Positions 45,193-56,699 of a stretch of DNA of 64,000 nucleotides are shown in pieces (positions within the stretch are counted from its first letter, which is position 1; each line of letters opens with the position of its first letter). Both the position numbers and the translations under genes were made by a program. The notes under the pieces were generated by a model, which did no database searches, was not told the DNA's origin, and worked only from the letters and a program-made list of their open reading frames with translations. The stretch is taken from positions 41,245,690-41,309,689 of the forward strand of contig NC_065549.1 in assembly GCF_022605725.1 (NCBI RefSeq), given 5' to 3'. The DNA comes from Anthonomus grandis grandis. Its lineage: Eukaryota > Arthropoda > Insecta > Coleoptera > Curculionidae.

Positions 45193-47971
45193 ACAGTTTG
45201 TTTTTCTGTTAGGTAATTAGCACCATTCCATCAGTTCCTGCTTAATTAAGTTACCTGAAAACATGTTTTTTTTTAGAAGATAAGTGCATTTCTGCAGTTC
45301 AAAAATTAATTTTTAATATATCTTTTAATAACATTTATGGGCGTGTAACTTTAAATCAAATAAAAAGGGAACTACAAATTTTGTATTTTTTTTACTTAAA
45401 ATGAAGCGTACTTTACCCTTCTAATTTGAACATAACGATACGGGATACCCTGTATAATTGTCCAGGGATGTGCCAAAGGGTTTTCCAACATTTTTGTTCT
45501 AACTAATAAAAATCCGGGATGTTTATCTACGGACGTACTACTAGACTCAATGTTTTTCCATAGAGTTTCAATATTCTGGTCTGTTAGGTGGTTCAAGGGA
45601 CTTAGAGTAGATGGATGGGATAATACAGGTTTTTATGTTTGGCCTCTTGTACACCCCAAATTGAAGAAATCAACTTAGGTGAACAAAAAAAGATTTGAAA
45701 AAAAGTGATCTTGCAGAAAAATTTCTTACTTACTTCTACTAATCTAATAACAATAATTATTTACCTCTAACCTTTGGTGGGACACTCAAATTATGAGACA
45801 GTTTCACCCCTTACCAAAACTCCTTAATTTTACTCTCGACGCATGTTTTGCTAACGATGTAGCATCTTCGGAAGAAGATTAAAACTTTGAGTTTTTAGCG
45901 AAACACATGTCGAGAGTAAAATAAAGGGTTGGATTAATTTGTTTATAATTTTATATTTAGTATTGTTATCGTCGGCACAACGATAAGAACGAGGCATGGA
46001 TGAAAGCGACCCAAAACTGGTATTTTTATAAATGACGTGTTATTTATTTTTTTTTTATAAGAAAGTTATTAAGGGTGGATCGTTTTGAAATGAAAGCACT
46101 GCATAAATATTTAGTACACAAAAAATTGGAAATTTATTTAGAATATAAAGAAGAAAGTTGCTGATGATTTTAAATTGATTGTTATGGTAATACTACTTTA
46201 ATGTTCGAAAGACTCGTACAACTACTTCTAGAACTAATACAACTATTGTAAAAATACAAAAAATATTTAAAAAAGAGAAAGAGAAAATTTCCTCTGATCC
46301 TGCAAACAATATAATATTAATTTCTCTCATACTCTTATTTAATTACTTAAAATTCTTCTCAAAAAGACTGATAGGCACTTTAAAATTAAAATTTACCTTA
46401 AAACCTGTCATTATATTTTAAATTATTATCCCTTTAAAATACGACAAAAAAATTTATTAAACATATGGTCAGAAAAAAATTAGCATATTGTATATGTGCC
46501 TATATGCACATTTGAATGCGGATCACAAAATACGCGTAAAATGTACTCCCATGTCTTCATTTTACACCCGTTGAATTTTAACTACGTTCAGCCGCCATAT
46601 GAACAAAAAGCGCCGGGATTACTTAACGTCATGTAAATGTCCAGATAACGAGTTTTTACGACTTATTTAAACGAATTATTCAAATTTCAAAAGCGACTAC
46701 TGAAATTACGATATGAATTTTTAAAACCCCTTTTGCCTTTTTTTTTTTGATGGATTTTGTTTGTCTTGTTAAAATTTAAAATTGTTAAATCAGCCCTTTT
46801 TAGTTTTTTTCTTTTTGGTGTTTTTCTTGGGATGTTATTCGATTATGGCGGGGGCCATACGATGTTGTTTCTTCCTGTTTGTGTTTGTCAGACAAGGGAC
46901 TTATTAGGTTACTTTTTATATATTATATAAGAGACGAAGGACGTCACTGAATTTCTTTTATTAATTTATAAAGTTTTTTTCGATAGACAGTAAAAATATT
47001 TTACTATATTACTGTTATATATATTAACTGACTCAATAAAATTTTCAATCTAAAAATATATATTAACCTTTTTTTAGATAAGATACTAGTGGCTTATTAA
47101 AATTGCGAAAACCTTACCATCACATATGGGCTTGACACTTAAACGTATTATAACTAATTAATTTGTTAAAGGTTATGATGCGAAAAATTAGGTTTTATTT
47201 TTATTTTAAAATTTATAATTGTTAATCATTTTAAGTGGTGAAAACCTGCGTGCAAACCTATAAGACCTATGATGCCAAGGAGGAAATCTTAAACTTCCAT
47301 ATCAGAGATTTACATTATGTACATACATGCGTTCTATATTAGATTCTATTTTTATGAGTCAAGCTCTTATAGAGGGGCTGTGCCGCTGGGGAGTTTTCGC
47401 ACAAAATTCGGACCCATCGGACAAAAAATGCTTATAACTTTGATTTTATTTAGGGTAGAAAAATAGTGTTTACTGTTTTATGATCTAAAATTATGGATCT
47501 AAAACTGGATTATTTACGAATTTCCATTGGTCTTTTTCGTTTAGAACTGGGACGCCTTCAAAGTCAACCTTTTTTTTATCTACATTTTTTAATGCAAATC
47601 CGATACAGGTCGCAACGGTAACATCGGTAGCATTTATCAATCATCACTTACACAAGATATGTGCGCCTCATGCAGAACTACAAATTTGATTCAAGGATTT
47701 TTTTTTTAAATATTTTTTTTGAGAAAAGTCAAAAAAACCTTAAGAAAATTTAAAAAAAGTTTTTTCTATGTCAAATTTTTATGGTGCAAAATAAAAAAAA
47801 AAATCATTGGGATTAATTAAGCCCGCGTTCGTTTCAAATAAAACAGCGTATCAAATTTAACGCTTTTTACATCATTTATAGGGTGAGCACTGTTCATTTG
47901 AAAATACCCTTTATAACACTTTTTTTCTAATTTTAATAACTTTTTAGTAACGCTAACTAAAGCCAAATCCT
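45193..47971. other. intergenic DNA
   Basis: AT-rich, no gene recognised. It contains the inverted repeat at 45828-45921 and an end-like GGGATACCCTGTATAAT near 45440. A GC-richer patch lies at 46500-46640. Confidence 0.4.
45828..45921. repeat. 94-bp hairpin with GCGAAACACATGTCGAG arm
   Basis: Inverted arms: left TTTACTCTCGAC then GCATGTTTTGCTA; right TAGCGAAACACATGTCGAGA. The centre holds CATCTTCGGAAGAAGAT and a second stem (AAAACT with AGTTTT). The GCGAAAC plus ACATGT arrangement resembles the end of Penelope hammerhead motifs, but CTGATGA is absent, so this is at most a decayed relative. Confidence 0.45.
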
Positions 47972-48103
47972 TTAAGCTGCGTCCATACCGAGTCGACACT
48001 GTCGATTGACTATGTCTATCGATATTGTTGATCAACAAGCGACAAAAACTGCATTTGTCCACACCAGAGTCGACACAAATGTTTGTCGATCAGTCAAATC
48101 AAC

Positions 48104-48532
48104 ATGTCCGATGAAGAAGATGTCATTCTTGCTTGTGCCGCGTATATTATTATCGCGACTAAAATAAGAAAAATTGCGCGCAAAAAAAGATTTTGGGTTC
48201 GACCAAGTCTTCAAAGTATTTAACCATTACTATTGGATCCACAAACCGCCTGCAAGGTAACGTTAGCAGGATGTTATTTGCACAACTTTCTTAGAAAAAG
48301 TGCATCTAAGAACATTTATAATCCCCCTGGAACATTCGATTCTGACTGCTCTGATTCAACTGACGTTATTCTAGGAGCTTGGAGAAATGATAATGGTAAT
48401 GAGCCTGACTTAGCAAATTTACCCAGAATACCCAGAAGAAGTGCAGTGCAGGCCCAACAAGTGAGAAACATATTAAGAGACTATTTTATGACACCCGAAG
48501 GAAAAGTTCCTTGGCAATACGAAATATGTTAA
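48104..48532 (+). pseudogene. Harbinger transposase with catalytic core deleted
   Basis: ATG at 48104 gives MSDEEDVILACAAYIIIATK, then IRKIARKKRFWVRPSL, the usual Harbinger N-terminus with its basic RRxWVxP motif. At about 48210 the sequence jumps to the C-terminal part: VFxxPLLLDPQTACKV, LAGCYLHNFLRKSASKN, VILGAWRNDNGNEPDL, SAVQAQQVRNILRDYFM and a stop at 48530-48532. The entire DDE core is missing, and the join is also out of frame. The C-terminal 98 codons are open and little decayed, implying a relatively recent deletion derivative. Confidence 0.88.
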
Positions 48533-48606
48533 AGGCGTAACAGTGTTCTAAACAACCTGTCATTTAAAAATAAAAATACATAGATAAGCTCTCAAAGTCT
48601 ACGTAC

Positions 48607-48950
48607 CTGTGAGCTAACATCTCCCTGGGCTTATTTTTATCTAGTAAAAATTTCATACTTTCAAAAGCAAACCATTTACTTTTATACACATCCTCCGTAC
48701 CAGAGCTAGATTTCTTGCTGTCCTTTATTTTTTTTACTTCTCTTTCAAATTGACTTTGAAGATTTTTAATTTTTTGTTCTACCGCTTGTTTCTCGAAGTT
48801 AAATTCTTTACCAATTTCCATAAAGGCATCGTGCCTCAAGTTTCTGTTCTTATAGTTTTTGGTTTTAGAATCACATAGATTTGTTTTTGGTTTGTATGCC
48901 TCAATGAAGGACTTTAGCTTGTTCCCATTCCATTTCTCCAACGAAAACAC
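48607..48950 (-). CDS. MADF-domain exon of the Harbinger DNA-binding partner
   Basis: Minus strand, open from 48950: WNGNKLKSFIEAYKPKTNLC, NLRHDAFMEIGKEF, FEKQAVEQKIKNLQSQFERE, DVYKSKWFAFESMKFLLD, KNKPREMLAHR and then a CAG/GTACGT splice donor at 48606. This is the MADF (Myb/SANT-like in Adf-1) layout of a Harbinger accessory protein. The codon at the expected start is GTG, with a TGA five codons upstream, so the original ATG was probably lost. The following BESS exon is absent from this copy; the Harbinger copy at 10-12.8 kb shows where it belongs, inside the transposase intron. Confidence 0.72.
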
Positions 48951-49140
48951 ACGGCCACGATGTCAACAAGGCAAGACGTCACTGAGTACCTACTCCTACT
49001 TTAACACTTTGTCGAATATCAAACGTCGAAAACACGTCCACACACTAAAGTCGATCGACTGCTCTTTCATGTTTACCGACAAGCGATGGAAAACAAATCG
49101 ACATGTCGATCGACATCGTCGATTGCAACGTACACACTAA

Positions 49141-49229
49141 AGGTCGGAGCACACATATCCGTACCGAGGACGCACCGTGCCCGCTGCTGGCACGGTGTGG
49201 TCTCGGTACGGATATGTGTACCCCGACCT
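49141..49229. mobile_element. 89-bp hairpin MITE with TAA duplication
   Basis: Two 41-bp arms (36 matches) and a 7-base loop. The arms start AGGTCGG and contain ACACATATCCGTACCGAG. Flanked by TAA on both sides (49138-49140, 49230-49232), the Harbinger-type 3-bp target. GC content is far above the surroundings. It lies inside the right terminal region of the 47975-49291 element. Confidence 0.88.
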
Positions 49230-49294
49230 TAAGTCGACCAACGTCGATAGACGTAGTCGATCGACAGTGTCGACTCAGTGAGGACGCAGCTTTA

Positions 49295-51589
49295 TAGACG
49301 GTTTGTAGCCTGAATTAAGAGCAATGTCTTCCAATATCAGCCGTACTTCTAGATAAAACCGTTTTTAAGTTGTGAATTTTTGGAAAATTGGTCACTTTGG
49401 AAATTAATTGTGCGCCACCTGTATGTTATAGATGAACCAAAACCAATCGAGCAAATGCGTCATTCATTTTACTATAACATATTAAAATTTAATTTTTTTA
49501 CCATTTTTACAAGTACTCTTGAAGTGATTTTTTTTCAAAAAAGTCTCAATGGCAACGAAAACAACAATTTTTGCCAAAAAAGACCCTTTTTTTTAAATCG
49601 AAATTTAACTAATAAATCCGATTGGAATCAGGCCAGAATTGATGTTAATCTATTTCTAAAGCTTTCTACTATTTTTCCATGTATAAACCATAAGGTAAAA
49701 ACCTTTTTTTGTACCCTAAAACATCGTCTGAAAATGTTTTGACGTCTATGCCCAATTTTAATGGCGTCTTTTACGGCGGTTTTGACAACATGGCGTCAAA
49801 GTGAACGAACCGGCTCGGACTTGCTTCCTAATTTTATTGATAAAATGCTTAAAATAGAGCAAAACTCTTAGAAATTGATATAAAAATATTCAAGAGACTC
49901 TGAACAATCCGAATGTATGCAAATCTTTTACCATATCGGGTTCTTTAAGCCGTGATAATTTTGCAAAATTTGACGTCTTAAGAATTTACCGTGTATTATT
50001 AAAATATTCTTGCGATCCAGTTTTTTTTCCAGATCCAATTTTCAATACAGGGGATCCTTGAGTTTTAAGGTCACGTGAGTATCACACTTTTTTTCTATTG
50101 GTCCGATTTCATTGAAATATATCCATAAGGTATCTGGTGTTTATTTAGCAAATAATTATTGAATTTTCAAAAATTTTTGAAATATGTAGTTTTAGTCGTG
50201 ACGATCAAAACTTTTTTCCTATGGTGCCAATTTGATTGAAAGTTTGTATTTCATGTACTTTTATTCATAATATATGGAAAATAATATTTATTATAATTTT
50301 TTCATGATCGTAAAAAACGTAAAAAACAGGGGTGTATTGAATTTTAAGGGTTTTAATACAGACAATAAATATTATTTATAAAAGTAACAATCAGTAATAT
50401 ACAGGGTATATTAGGGTTTGAAATTATTTGTAAAGAAAATACCAGTAATAATAGTAATAATCTTAGTTTAGGGGATTCTTTTAAGCATGTAATGTAAAAT
50501 TAGTTGCTGTGTAAAAAACGTGTTTCCTTAGCTTCTAGGGCTTCTATAGCTCGATTTAATTGGTTGATGGTTTCCTTTATTCCTTATTATTATCTTGTTA
50601 TTTTCTTTTCACATTTTATTACAATTATCTTTTAAAATATAAAATAAAAGAAGTGGGTTGTCCTATCCCAATACACAGGCTCTTATAAGACCTAATCCTT
50701 TATATGGTAGCACTCCTATAAATCGTGGAAAATTTTTTCATAGAGCTTTTTTACTAGCTGTCCAATAATCTTTAAGCAGCAAAAAGAAATTTTAATATCA
50801 GAGGATGTTTTAAAAAAATGCTCATTTTGGGTCCGGATTTGATTCCAAAATCATAAAAAGCAAACAAATAGGTTTTCCGTTCATTTAAGAGTTAAATCGA
50901 TAATAACCTTTTTAAAAGGTACTGTAGAGTAGTATATGAGAGCTGAATAGAGAAATGTAATTTTTTCTAGGGCACTTGATGATTCGATCTCACGATGATT
51001 TATGTTTAATTTTTTTTTTCAGTTTTTTCTGATACTATAATAGTTAGAATAAATTTGTTTCAATGTATGCATGCCCCATAATATTCCCTATGACTTATAT
51101 TTAAGACAAATAGTTATCAGAGTTATAGTTTGTTAAAAAAAAAATAAAAAACCATTTTTTAGAACTGTTTCTAAAAAAAGGTTTTTAGGGTTTTTTAGGA
51201 AATTGCATGACTTTTGAGTAAATTGGGATATTATATATACTTCCTTTAATTGACATTGAAACCCATTTCAGTCCTAATATTCTTGGACCATTATTAAAAA
51301 AAATGGTGATGGTCTTCTGTAGTGGTCATTACTATGCAAGAAAATAATTTTTTCCAGGTGATTGAGTAGGTAACTGAGAAATGAAAAATGGTAGAACCAG
51401 AAAAATTGACCTTGTTACTCATTTTTTGGAATTTAACTTACCTGAGTTACAAGAAACCTGGAAAATTGTTATGAAATAGTGATGGTTGAAGGTTGTAATG
51501 TACAGCAGATGAAAGGAAATTAAATTCTCGTAAAAAAATTTCTTATGAGTTTTTTTCCAACCAATACGTAGTCCTAGTTTTTTTGCATT
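49295..51589. other. repetitive-looking AT-rich DNA without gene
   Basis: Frequent homopolymer runs. The 120-codon open frame at 49380-49742 is Phe/Asn-rich and shows no motif. An ACAGGGTATATTAGGG-type end lies near 50402. No element borders could be defined. Confidence 0.35.
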
Positions 51590-52080
51590 AAAATTACTAG
51601 TTCAAAGTCCTGCATCTAAAAAACTAGTAGAAGTATCTTTATAAGATACAAAACAGAATATACCATAAAATGTCTTCTAGAAATATTACTTATAGTTTAA
51701 AATAGTACAAGTAATACTATTAAAAATATTGAATTTCTTAGGTAGTAGGGTCCAAGGAAGACGTTGGACCCTCAAAGTGACCACTCAATTCAAAGTCATG
51801 TATTAAATAAATTACTGGGAGTATCTTTATGAAATAAGACGCAGTAGAATCCCTAAAGTATTTTCGACAAATAATGCTTATAGTTCAAAATAGTTCAGAC
51901 AATAATTTTGGAAATATTGGACTTTTTAGACAGTTGGGTCCAAGGGAGATGTTGGACCCTCAAAGTGACCACTCAGTTCAAAGTCCTGTATCTTAAAAAC
52001 TAGTGGGAGCATCTTCATAAAACAAAAAGCAAAATATTCCTTGAAGTGTTCTTTAGAGATACTGTTTATGGTTCACACTG
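51590..52080. repeat. tandem repeat, 188-bp unit, about 2.6 copies
   Basis: TTCAAAGTC starts at 51601, 51789 and 51977, exactly 188 bp apart. GTTGGACCCT with CAAAGTGACCACTCA starts at 51763 and 51951, also 188 bp apart. Each unit also has an 'AAACTAGTRGRAGYATCTT'-type segment. Units differ by several percent. No coding content. Confidence 0.88.
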
Positions 52081-53765
52081 CTATTGGTACTCCCTTTCGA
52101 TTTTGCTGCAGTCATATTATGTATAAAAGCATACTTAGATAAGTGTAGAGCTCTTATCTCATCATGGTTTTCTGAAGCATGATACCCCAAAAACCGTAAA
52201 ACCAAGAACTTGTTAAACAATCTCTAAGTACTTTTCCTTTTTTTAAATAATTTCCTCTAACCAAAAGCTTTTTCACTGGTCCTGGTCTGGTCCTGGTCCT
52301 TGGTACTGGTCCGAACTGATGAAAATAAAATATGGAGGCGTTTTTATTATTTTACTTAAAAAAACTTAAAGAATGTGTAAAATATCTTAATATATTTAAT
52401 AAACGTATATTTCATAAACACCCTGTATTCGTTTAAAAGTATCTCAACCGCCTAAAAATTATCTTACATCCTTGAAAATCTATACCCTAAGCATAAATAA
52501 TAATATAAGCAGAGATTGAGAGAGACCCAAAGAAGTAAAAGAGGCAGTGAGTGCTATGAAGTCCATGGCTAAAGTTTTATGGTATACCAGACTTTGTCGC
52601 TGTTTAGCGAGGTATTACCAGGTTGTGGTCGATTGTATAGCAATCGACAGGGATGCCCTCTAAGCGCGCAGTTCCTTCGAGTTGGTCTTGTAAGTTATAG
52701 AGGGCCCTCACTTGTCTTCTCGATTGACACATTTGGATTCTAAGATCTCGGTATATGTTATCTTAGTTTCCGAGTGTTGAGATGCTTACTGCTTAGCGGC
52801 AGTGGAGCGTCTGGGATAGCCTTAACTATTTTAGGGAACACTAGCTAGTCGTCAAAGAAAGAAAATATATATATAAATTATTAGCAAACATAAAGTAACT
52901 TTATGGATGGTTGTTGGCATGACTGAATCAAGGGGATCGAGGTTCCCCGGTGAGTAAACTTAACCTTTATTAGATAGGTCAGTACAGTAAATCGTAAATA
53001 TGTTTCACTCTCAATCTCTTGCTGTATACATGGTGGAGCTCACTGAATGAATTGCATAGTCAATACTCGCGTAAGTTTAATTTCAAAATACCCAAATTTT
53101 ACAAATGCAATTCAAAAATACAACATTGGATACCTATTACATCAAATATCTATATGAAAGCCAACTACGTGGGAAACATAACAGACCAGAATGTAGAAGA
53201 CAGATCAAATATAAAACCAAGCGTTAGTTTACACAGGAGGTAAAAAGGATGACCCATTATATCAATAAAAAATAAATATATTTTACTTTGAATTCTTTAC
53301 ATTTATTTAATTCCACGCAGACGCATATAAACGTAAACTATCAGTTACCTTAAATGTGCTAAATAATTGCCACGCTTATCTTATAGTTTTCCCTACGGTA
53401 TAATATCCGGAACAAGCCCGAGCACTCAAACATTTCTTACATTTACCACAAAATAAATAGTACCACTTAGTTTAAACAAGCTGTTTAAGGATGTGCCTTG
53501 AGAGTTCTACTTATTTTGATATTTATATCAGAGTCCTAAAGCCACACTGGTTATCGCTGTAACATTTAGTTGTGAATGAGTCCGTCTGATTGTTTGTTTG
53601 TTTTTTTTTCCGTTGCAGATTATGTATAGTCTAGTGTTAGAGAGTGAAAGAGATGTTATGTTCTGTTTGTTGACATCTTTAAGTGTAAAATGTCGAGGAT
53701 TGATTAGATTATTGGTTACGACCTCCCAAACTTAAATTTATTTCAAAATTAATTAATTGCAAACA
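52081..53765. other. intergenic DNA
   Basis: No gene recognised. A perfect 8-bp hairpin GTCGATTG/CAATCGAC with a 5-base loop lies at about 52628-52648 inside a GC-richer stretch (52520-52850). The 74-codon open frame at 53019-53243 shows no domain. Confidence 0.4.
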
Positions 53766-53769
53766 CTTT

Positions 53770-53850
53770 AAGAAAACTACGGTTACATGTTTCGTCATAC
53801 GAGGGTATCATCATTTCAACAATTGTTTTAAAATTTTAGAACTTTGTATC
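53770..53850 (-). ncRNA. decayed hammerhead-like motif
   Basis: On the minus strand: ATGATGA (core C replaced by A), then TACCCTCGTATGAC where stem II should be, GAAA, and ACATGT, a perfect palindrome in the stem III position, followed by AA. Stem II is damaged and stem I is unclear. It resembles the arthropod Penelope-type motif CTGATGATACCC...GAAAC and sits just upstream of an unrelated LINE 3' end. Confidence 0.4.
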
Positions 53851-53884
53851 AGATCATCATCAGCAAGAAATCGATAAATTGTTT

Positions 53885-54690
53885 TAATTTAAATAGATGT
53901 CCAACAGAGCTATGAAATTGCTTGGTCTTGTATTGAGGTCCCTCAAATGCTTAAATAATGTGTATGTCATTAGGGATGTTTATTGTGCTGTTGTAAGACC
54001 TGTATTGGAGTATGCTAGTACTGTGTGGTCACATCAATCTTCTGGAAAGGGTTTAAAGACGATTCATAAGATTCATCACCTACAAGTTGAAAATTCCAGT
54101 AGATAATGTTAATTATGATGACCTCTATGTTTTACTAAAACTCCCTAAATTAATAGACAGATGAACTTATATAGATTTATGTACTTTATTTAATATACTG
54201 AATGGTCTGATCAGTTCTCCTAATATCCTTGCGCTTGTTAATTTTCATGTACCTGTTAGGAGAAATAGATATGAGGTAACGTTTGGAACACAATTTTATA
54301 GAACTAATTATGGTTTTAATAGGCCTCTTGATCTAATGTGTAGACTGGCCAATGATCTACCCAAGGAAATTGATATCTTTTTCGTATGCCTTTTTTGCAA
54401 TTTAGCTCACAAATAAAAAGATTAATAATTTAAATCTAAGTATATCTTTTTGTTTTTTTTTGCTAAAGAGAGTTTATAGTACATTTGAAGATTGTTGTTG
54501 TCTAAAAATTGCTTGTGTTTTAATTTTGATTTATATTTCTACTGCATGTACTATACCTAAAGGTTATTTATAACTTTTCTAATGTATTTGTAAAATGCTA
54601 AGATCTCTATTTATTATATTATTTTATATTTAAATTTTGTAAATGGGAATTCTGTCAATAAATGTTATTTATTTATTTATAAATAAGGAT
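53885..54690 (+). pseudogene. 3' end of a jockey/CR1-type LINE
   Basis: The RT C-terminal region: NRAMKLLGLVLRSLK, VYVIRDVYCAVVRPVLEYAS, TVWSHQSSGKGLKTIHKIHH, then in another frame NILALVNFHVPVRRNRYEV, FYRTNYGFNRPLDLMCRLAN and a stop near 54415. The 3'UTR ends with a TTTA/TTATT-rich tail near 54665-54690. It is related in layout to the LINE at 42430-44331 (shared YRTNYG motif). Strongly 5'-truncated. Confidence 0.78.
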
Positions 54691-54824
54691 TGCGTCTGCT
54701 TGAGGTTAATGTGCTTGTAAAAACCTTTTACGAATCTTTCTTTCAGTGGAGCAATTTAACTATTTGAGTCTCGGTAATGATGAATCTTTTATTTGGTTTT
54801 CAGGAATAAAAGTGGTGCCATAAA

Positions 54825-56081
54825 CAGTGTGTCCCAGAATGAGCGAATTTATACGTAAAAATGACAAAATTTGAAGTTGAAATTTGACCGTTTGGCATCC
54901 AGCCTTGCATAATTAAAAAATAGCTTTTTTTTAAATTTTATGTGTAATTAAAGTAGTATTTCTAGGCAAGATATAAACAAAGTTTATAGGAAAAAGTTGT
55001 TTAGAATGCAATTATGCCCGAATACCGAATTTCATAACCATAGTCCTACTTTGCTTTTTACGTTTAAATTATTTATTTAATATTTAATTATTTATTTTCA
55101 CTGTTTTTAAAGTTTAAACAAAAACCAAATAAATTATTTTAAAAATTGTTACTATTGGACTAATTCTTTTTACGATTAGTAGGAATTTTTTGCTCGTGAA
55201 AAGTATGCCGCTTATTATATTGGGTTCTTTCTTTGCTGCATTTACGAGTTTTTGTCAAACTTTTTAAAATGTAAACATTTTCAATTAAATGTGGCAGCTA
55301 CGATAAGACATTATCACTGTCAAAGTTATGTACAAAAAAAGATAAAATTTTAGAGAACAGGGATTTTCATAAAAAAATAATATTCTCGAACAAATCTACT
55401 TTCACGACAATTTCATCCCAAAATGGTCGGTTTTGGTCCAATGAAACAATAGCTCACCTGATTTAACCATTTCTGATTCCCATTTATAGGGCCGGCTCAA
55501 GCAAATTGTTTTTTCAGACCCATTACCAAATGACAGGGAATTACTAAAACAGAGAATTAGAGATGCTCGTAATTCAATTTCCATTAAAGAAATTTGAAAA
55601 ACTTTTAAAATGTTTAGAAAAGATATTAAAAAATGTTTCGATAATACATTAAATAAATTTAAAATAAGTAAATAAAATAAATTTTCTTGTTGCATTAGAC
55701 GTACTATATACATTTTATTACAAACATATTTTTGAGGATGGTTTGTCATTCTTAGATCAGTGATTTAACTATTAAATAAATAAATTAGTAAGTTTTTCTT
55801 TAATAACTAAACATGAATAAAAAAATTAATTGGTACACAAACGTTGTCAAAGTTGGCCTATTGTTATGAAATTTGGTATTCGGATATAATTTTGCATTCT
55901 AAACAACTTTTTCCTATAAACTTTTTTTTATATCTTGCCTAGAAATACTACTTTACCTACTCATAAAATTTTAAAAATGTTATTTTTTAGTCTAGCAAGG
56001 CTAGATGCCAAACGGTCATATTTAAACTACACAATTTTTTATCATTTTTACGTATAAATTTGCTCATCCTGAGACACACTG
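54825..56081. mobile_element. rosa-like deletion derivative with ~230-bp TIRs
   Basis: 1257 bp. The ends read CAGTGTGTCCCAGAATGAGC (left) and CAGTGTGTCTCAGGATGAGC (right, inverted). Shared inner segments include TTTATACGTAAAAATGA, GACCGTTTGGCATC and TAAACAACTTTTTCCTAT in inverted order. The right flank is TA, the left AA (one change). It keeps the last part of a transposase (55455-55680). Confidence 0.88.
55455..55680 (+). pseudogene. C-terminus of a Tc1/mariner-superfamily transposase
   Basis: Plus strand: SSPDLTISDSHL, stop, GRLKQIVFSDPLPNDRELLK, QRIRDARNSISIKEI, stop, KTFKMFRKDIKKC. This is the region around the third catalytic Asp (SPDLTxxDFxLWG) and the C-terminus of rosa-type transposases; here Trp of LWG is a TAG stop. 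The rest of the gene is absent, consistent with an internal deletion derivative. The 115-codon minus-strand frame over the same bases is a shadow. Confidence 0.7.
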
Positions 56082-56129
56082 TACCACTTTATTTATATCC
56101 TGTATAATCAGATTAATGGTCTTTTGCGA

Positions 56130-56560
56130 TCTATTACAGGCTTTCGATTATGTTTGTCATATTTTGACTTTAGAGCATACTCTTTTCTTAGTTTTTTAAT
56201 ATATTTTAGTTGCTTACGTTCAACAGGATTCAGTTTTGGGTCCAGAGTTTTCTCTGTAGTATGTCAATGATTCAACGAGTCTTGATAGGCGGAAGAAAAT
56301 TTAAAGTTTGCTGATGGTAAGAACATTCTGTGGCGTAGATCTAATAGTAGATCTGTCAATGGATCTGTTGCAGATCTGTTTGATTCAAACCTCTTGTCAC
56401 TAAGTTCCATTAAAACCACATGTAATTAAGGTCGAGATTCTGAGAAAAATATAGTAAGTACGAAGAAGGATCTATTGGATGAGAAGAATATGTTGACTCG
56501 AGAAAATGGTGATATGTCAAGTAACCTGATCTATTCAAGGCAGTAAAAGGAAGCGCAAAA
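56130..56560 (+). pseudogene. LINE reverse transcriptase remnant, copy 1
   Basis: Plus strand: DLLQAFDYVCHILTLEH (motif A region), QDSVLGPEFSL with YVNDST (motif B region), then LKFADGKNILWRRSNSRS, where FADD reads FADG, and FDSNLLSLSS. It is followed directly by the 173-bp tandem repeat. The segment from about 56310 onward recurs at 57590-58210. Confidence 0.65.
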
Positions 56561-56699
56561 ACGATAACAGACCAAATTGGAGTATTAAGTAGAAATCACT
56601 AGCAGTGGGTAATCTGATAAACTGATGATACCCATCGTGATACGTGAACAGATGTCTAGCAAATAAAACAATAAGGCATGTCACCCTTGATATTGTATA

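Larger units (their letters stand above)
47975..49291 (+). mobile_element. PIF/Harbinger deletion derivative
   Basis: 1317 bp with TIRs starting AGCTGCGTCC; the shared inner parts include GAGTCGACACTGTCGAT and GTCTATCGA. The flanking 3-bp duplication TTA (47972-47974, 49292-49294) is the Harbinger target type. Inside are the two ends of a transposase gene fused by a large deletion, an antisense MADF exon, and an 89-bp hairpin MITE inserted in the right terminal region. Confidence 0.92.

Noticed and set aside
49380..49742. 120-codon open frame
   Set aside because: Phe/Asn/Lys-rich, homopolymer-driven, no domain, no splice or promoter context; likely chance.
55402..55749. 115-codon minus-strand open frame
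   Set aside because: Shadow of the plus-strand transposase C-terminus at 55455-55680, which has recognisable motifs.
56622..56650. CTGATGATACCC as another hammerhead core
   Set aside because: No GAAA at the right distance and no pairing; the bases belong to the LINE segment duplicated at 57590-58210.
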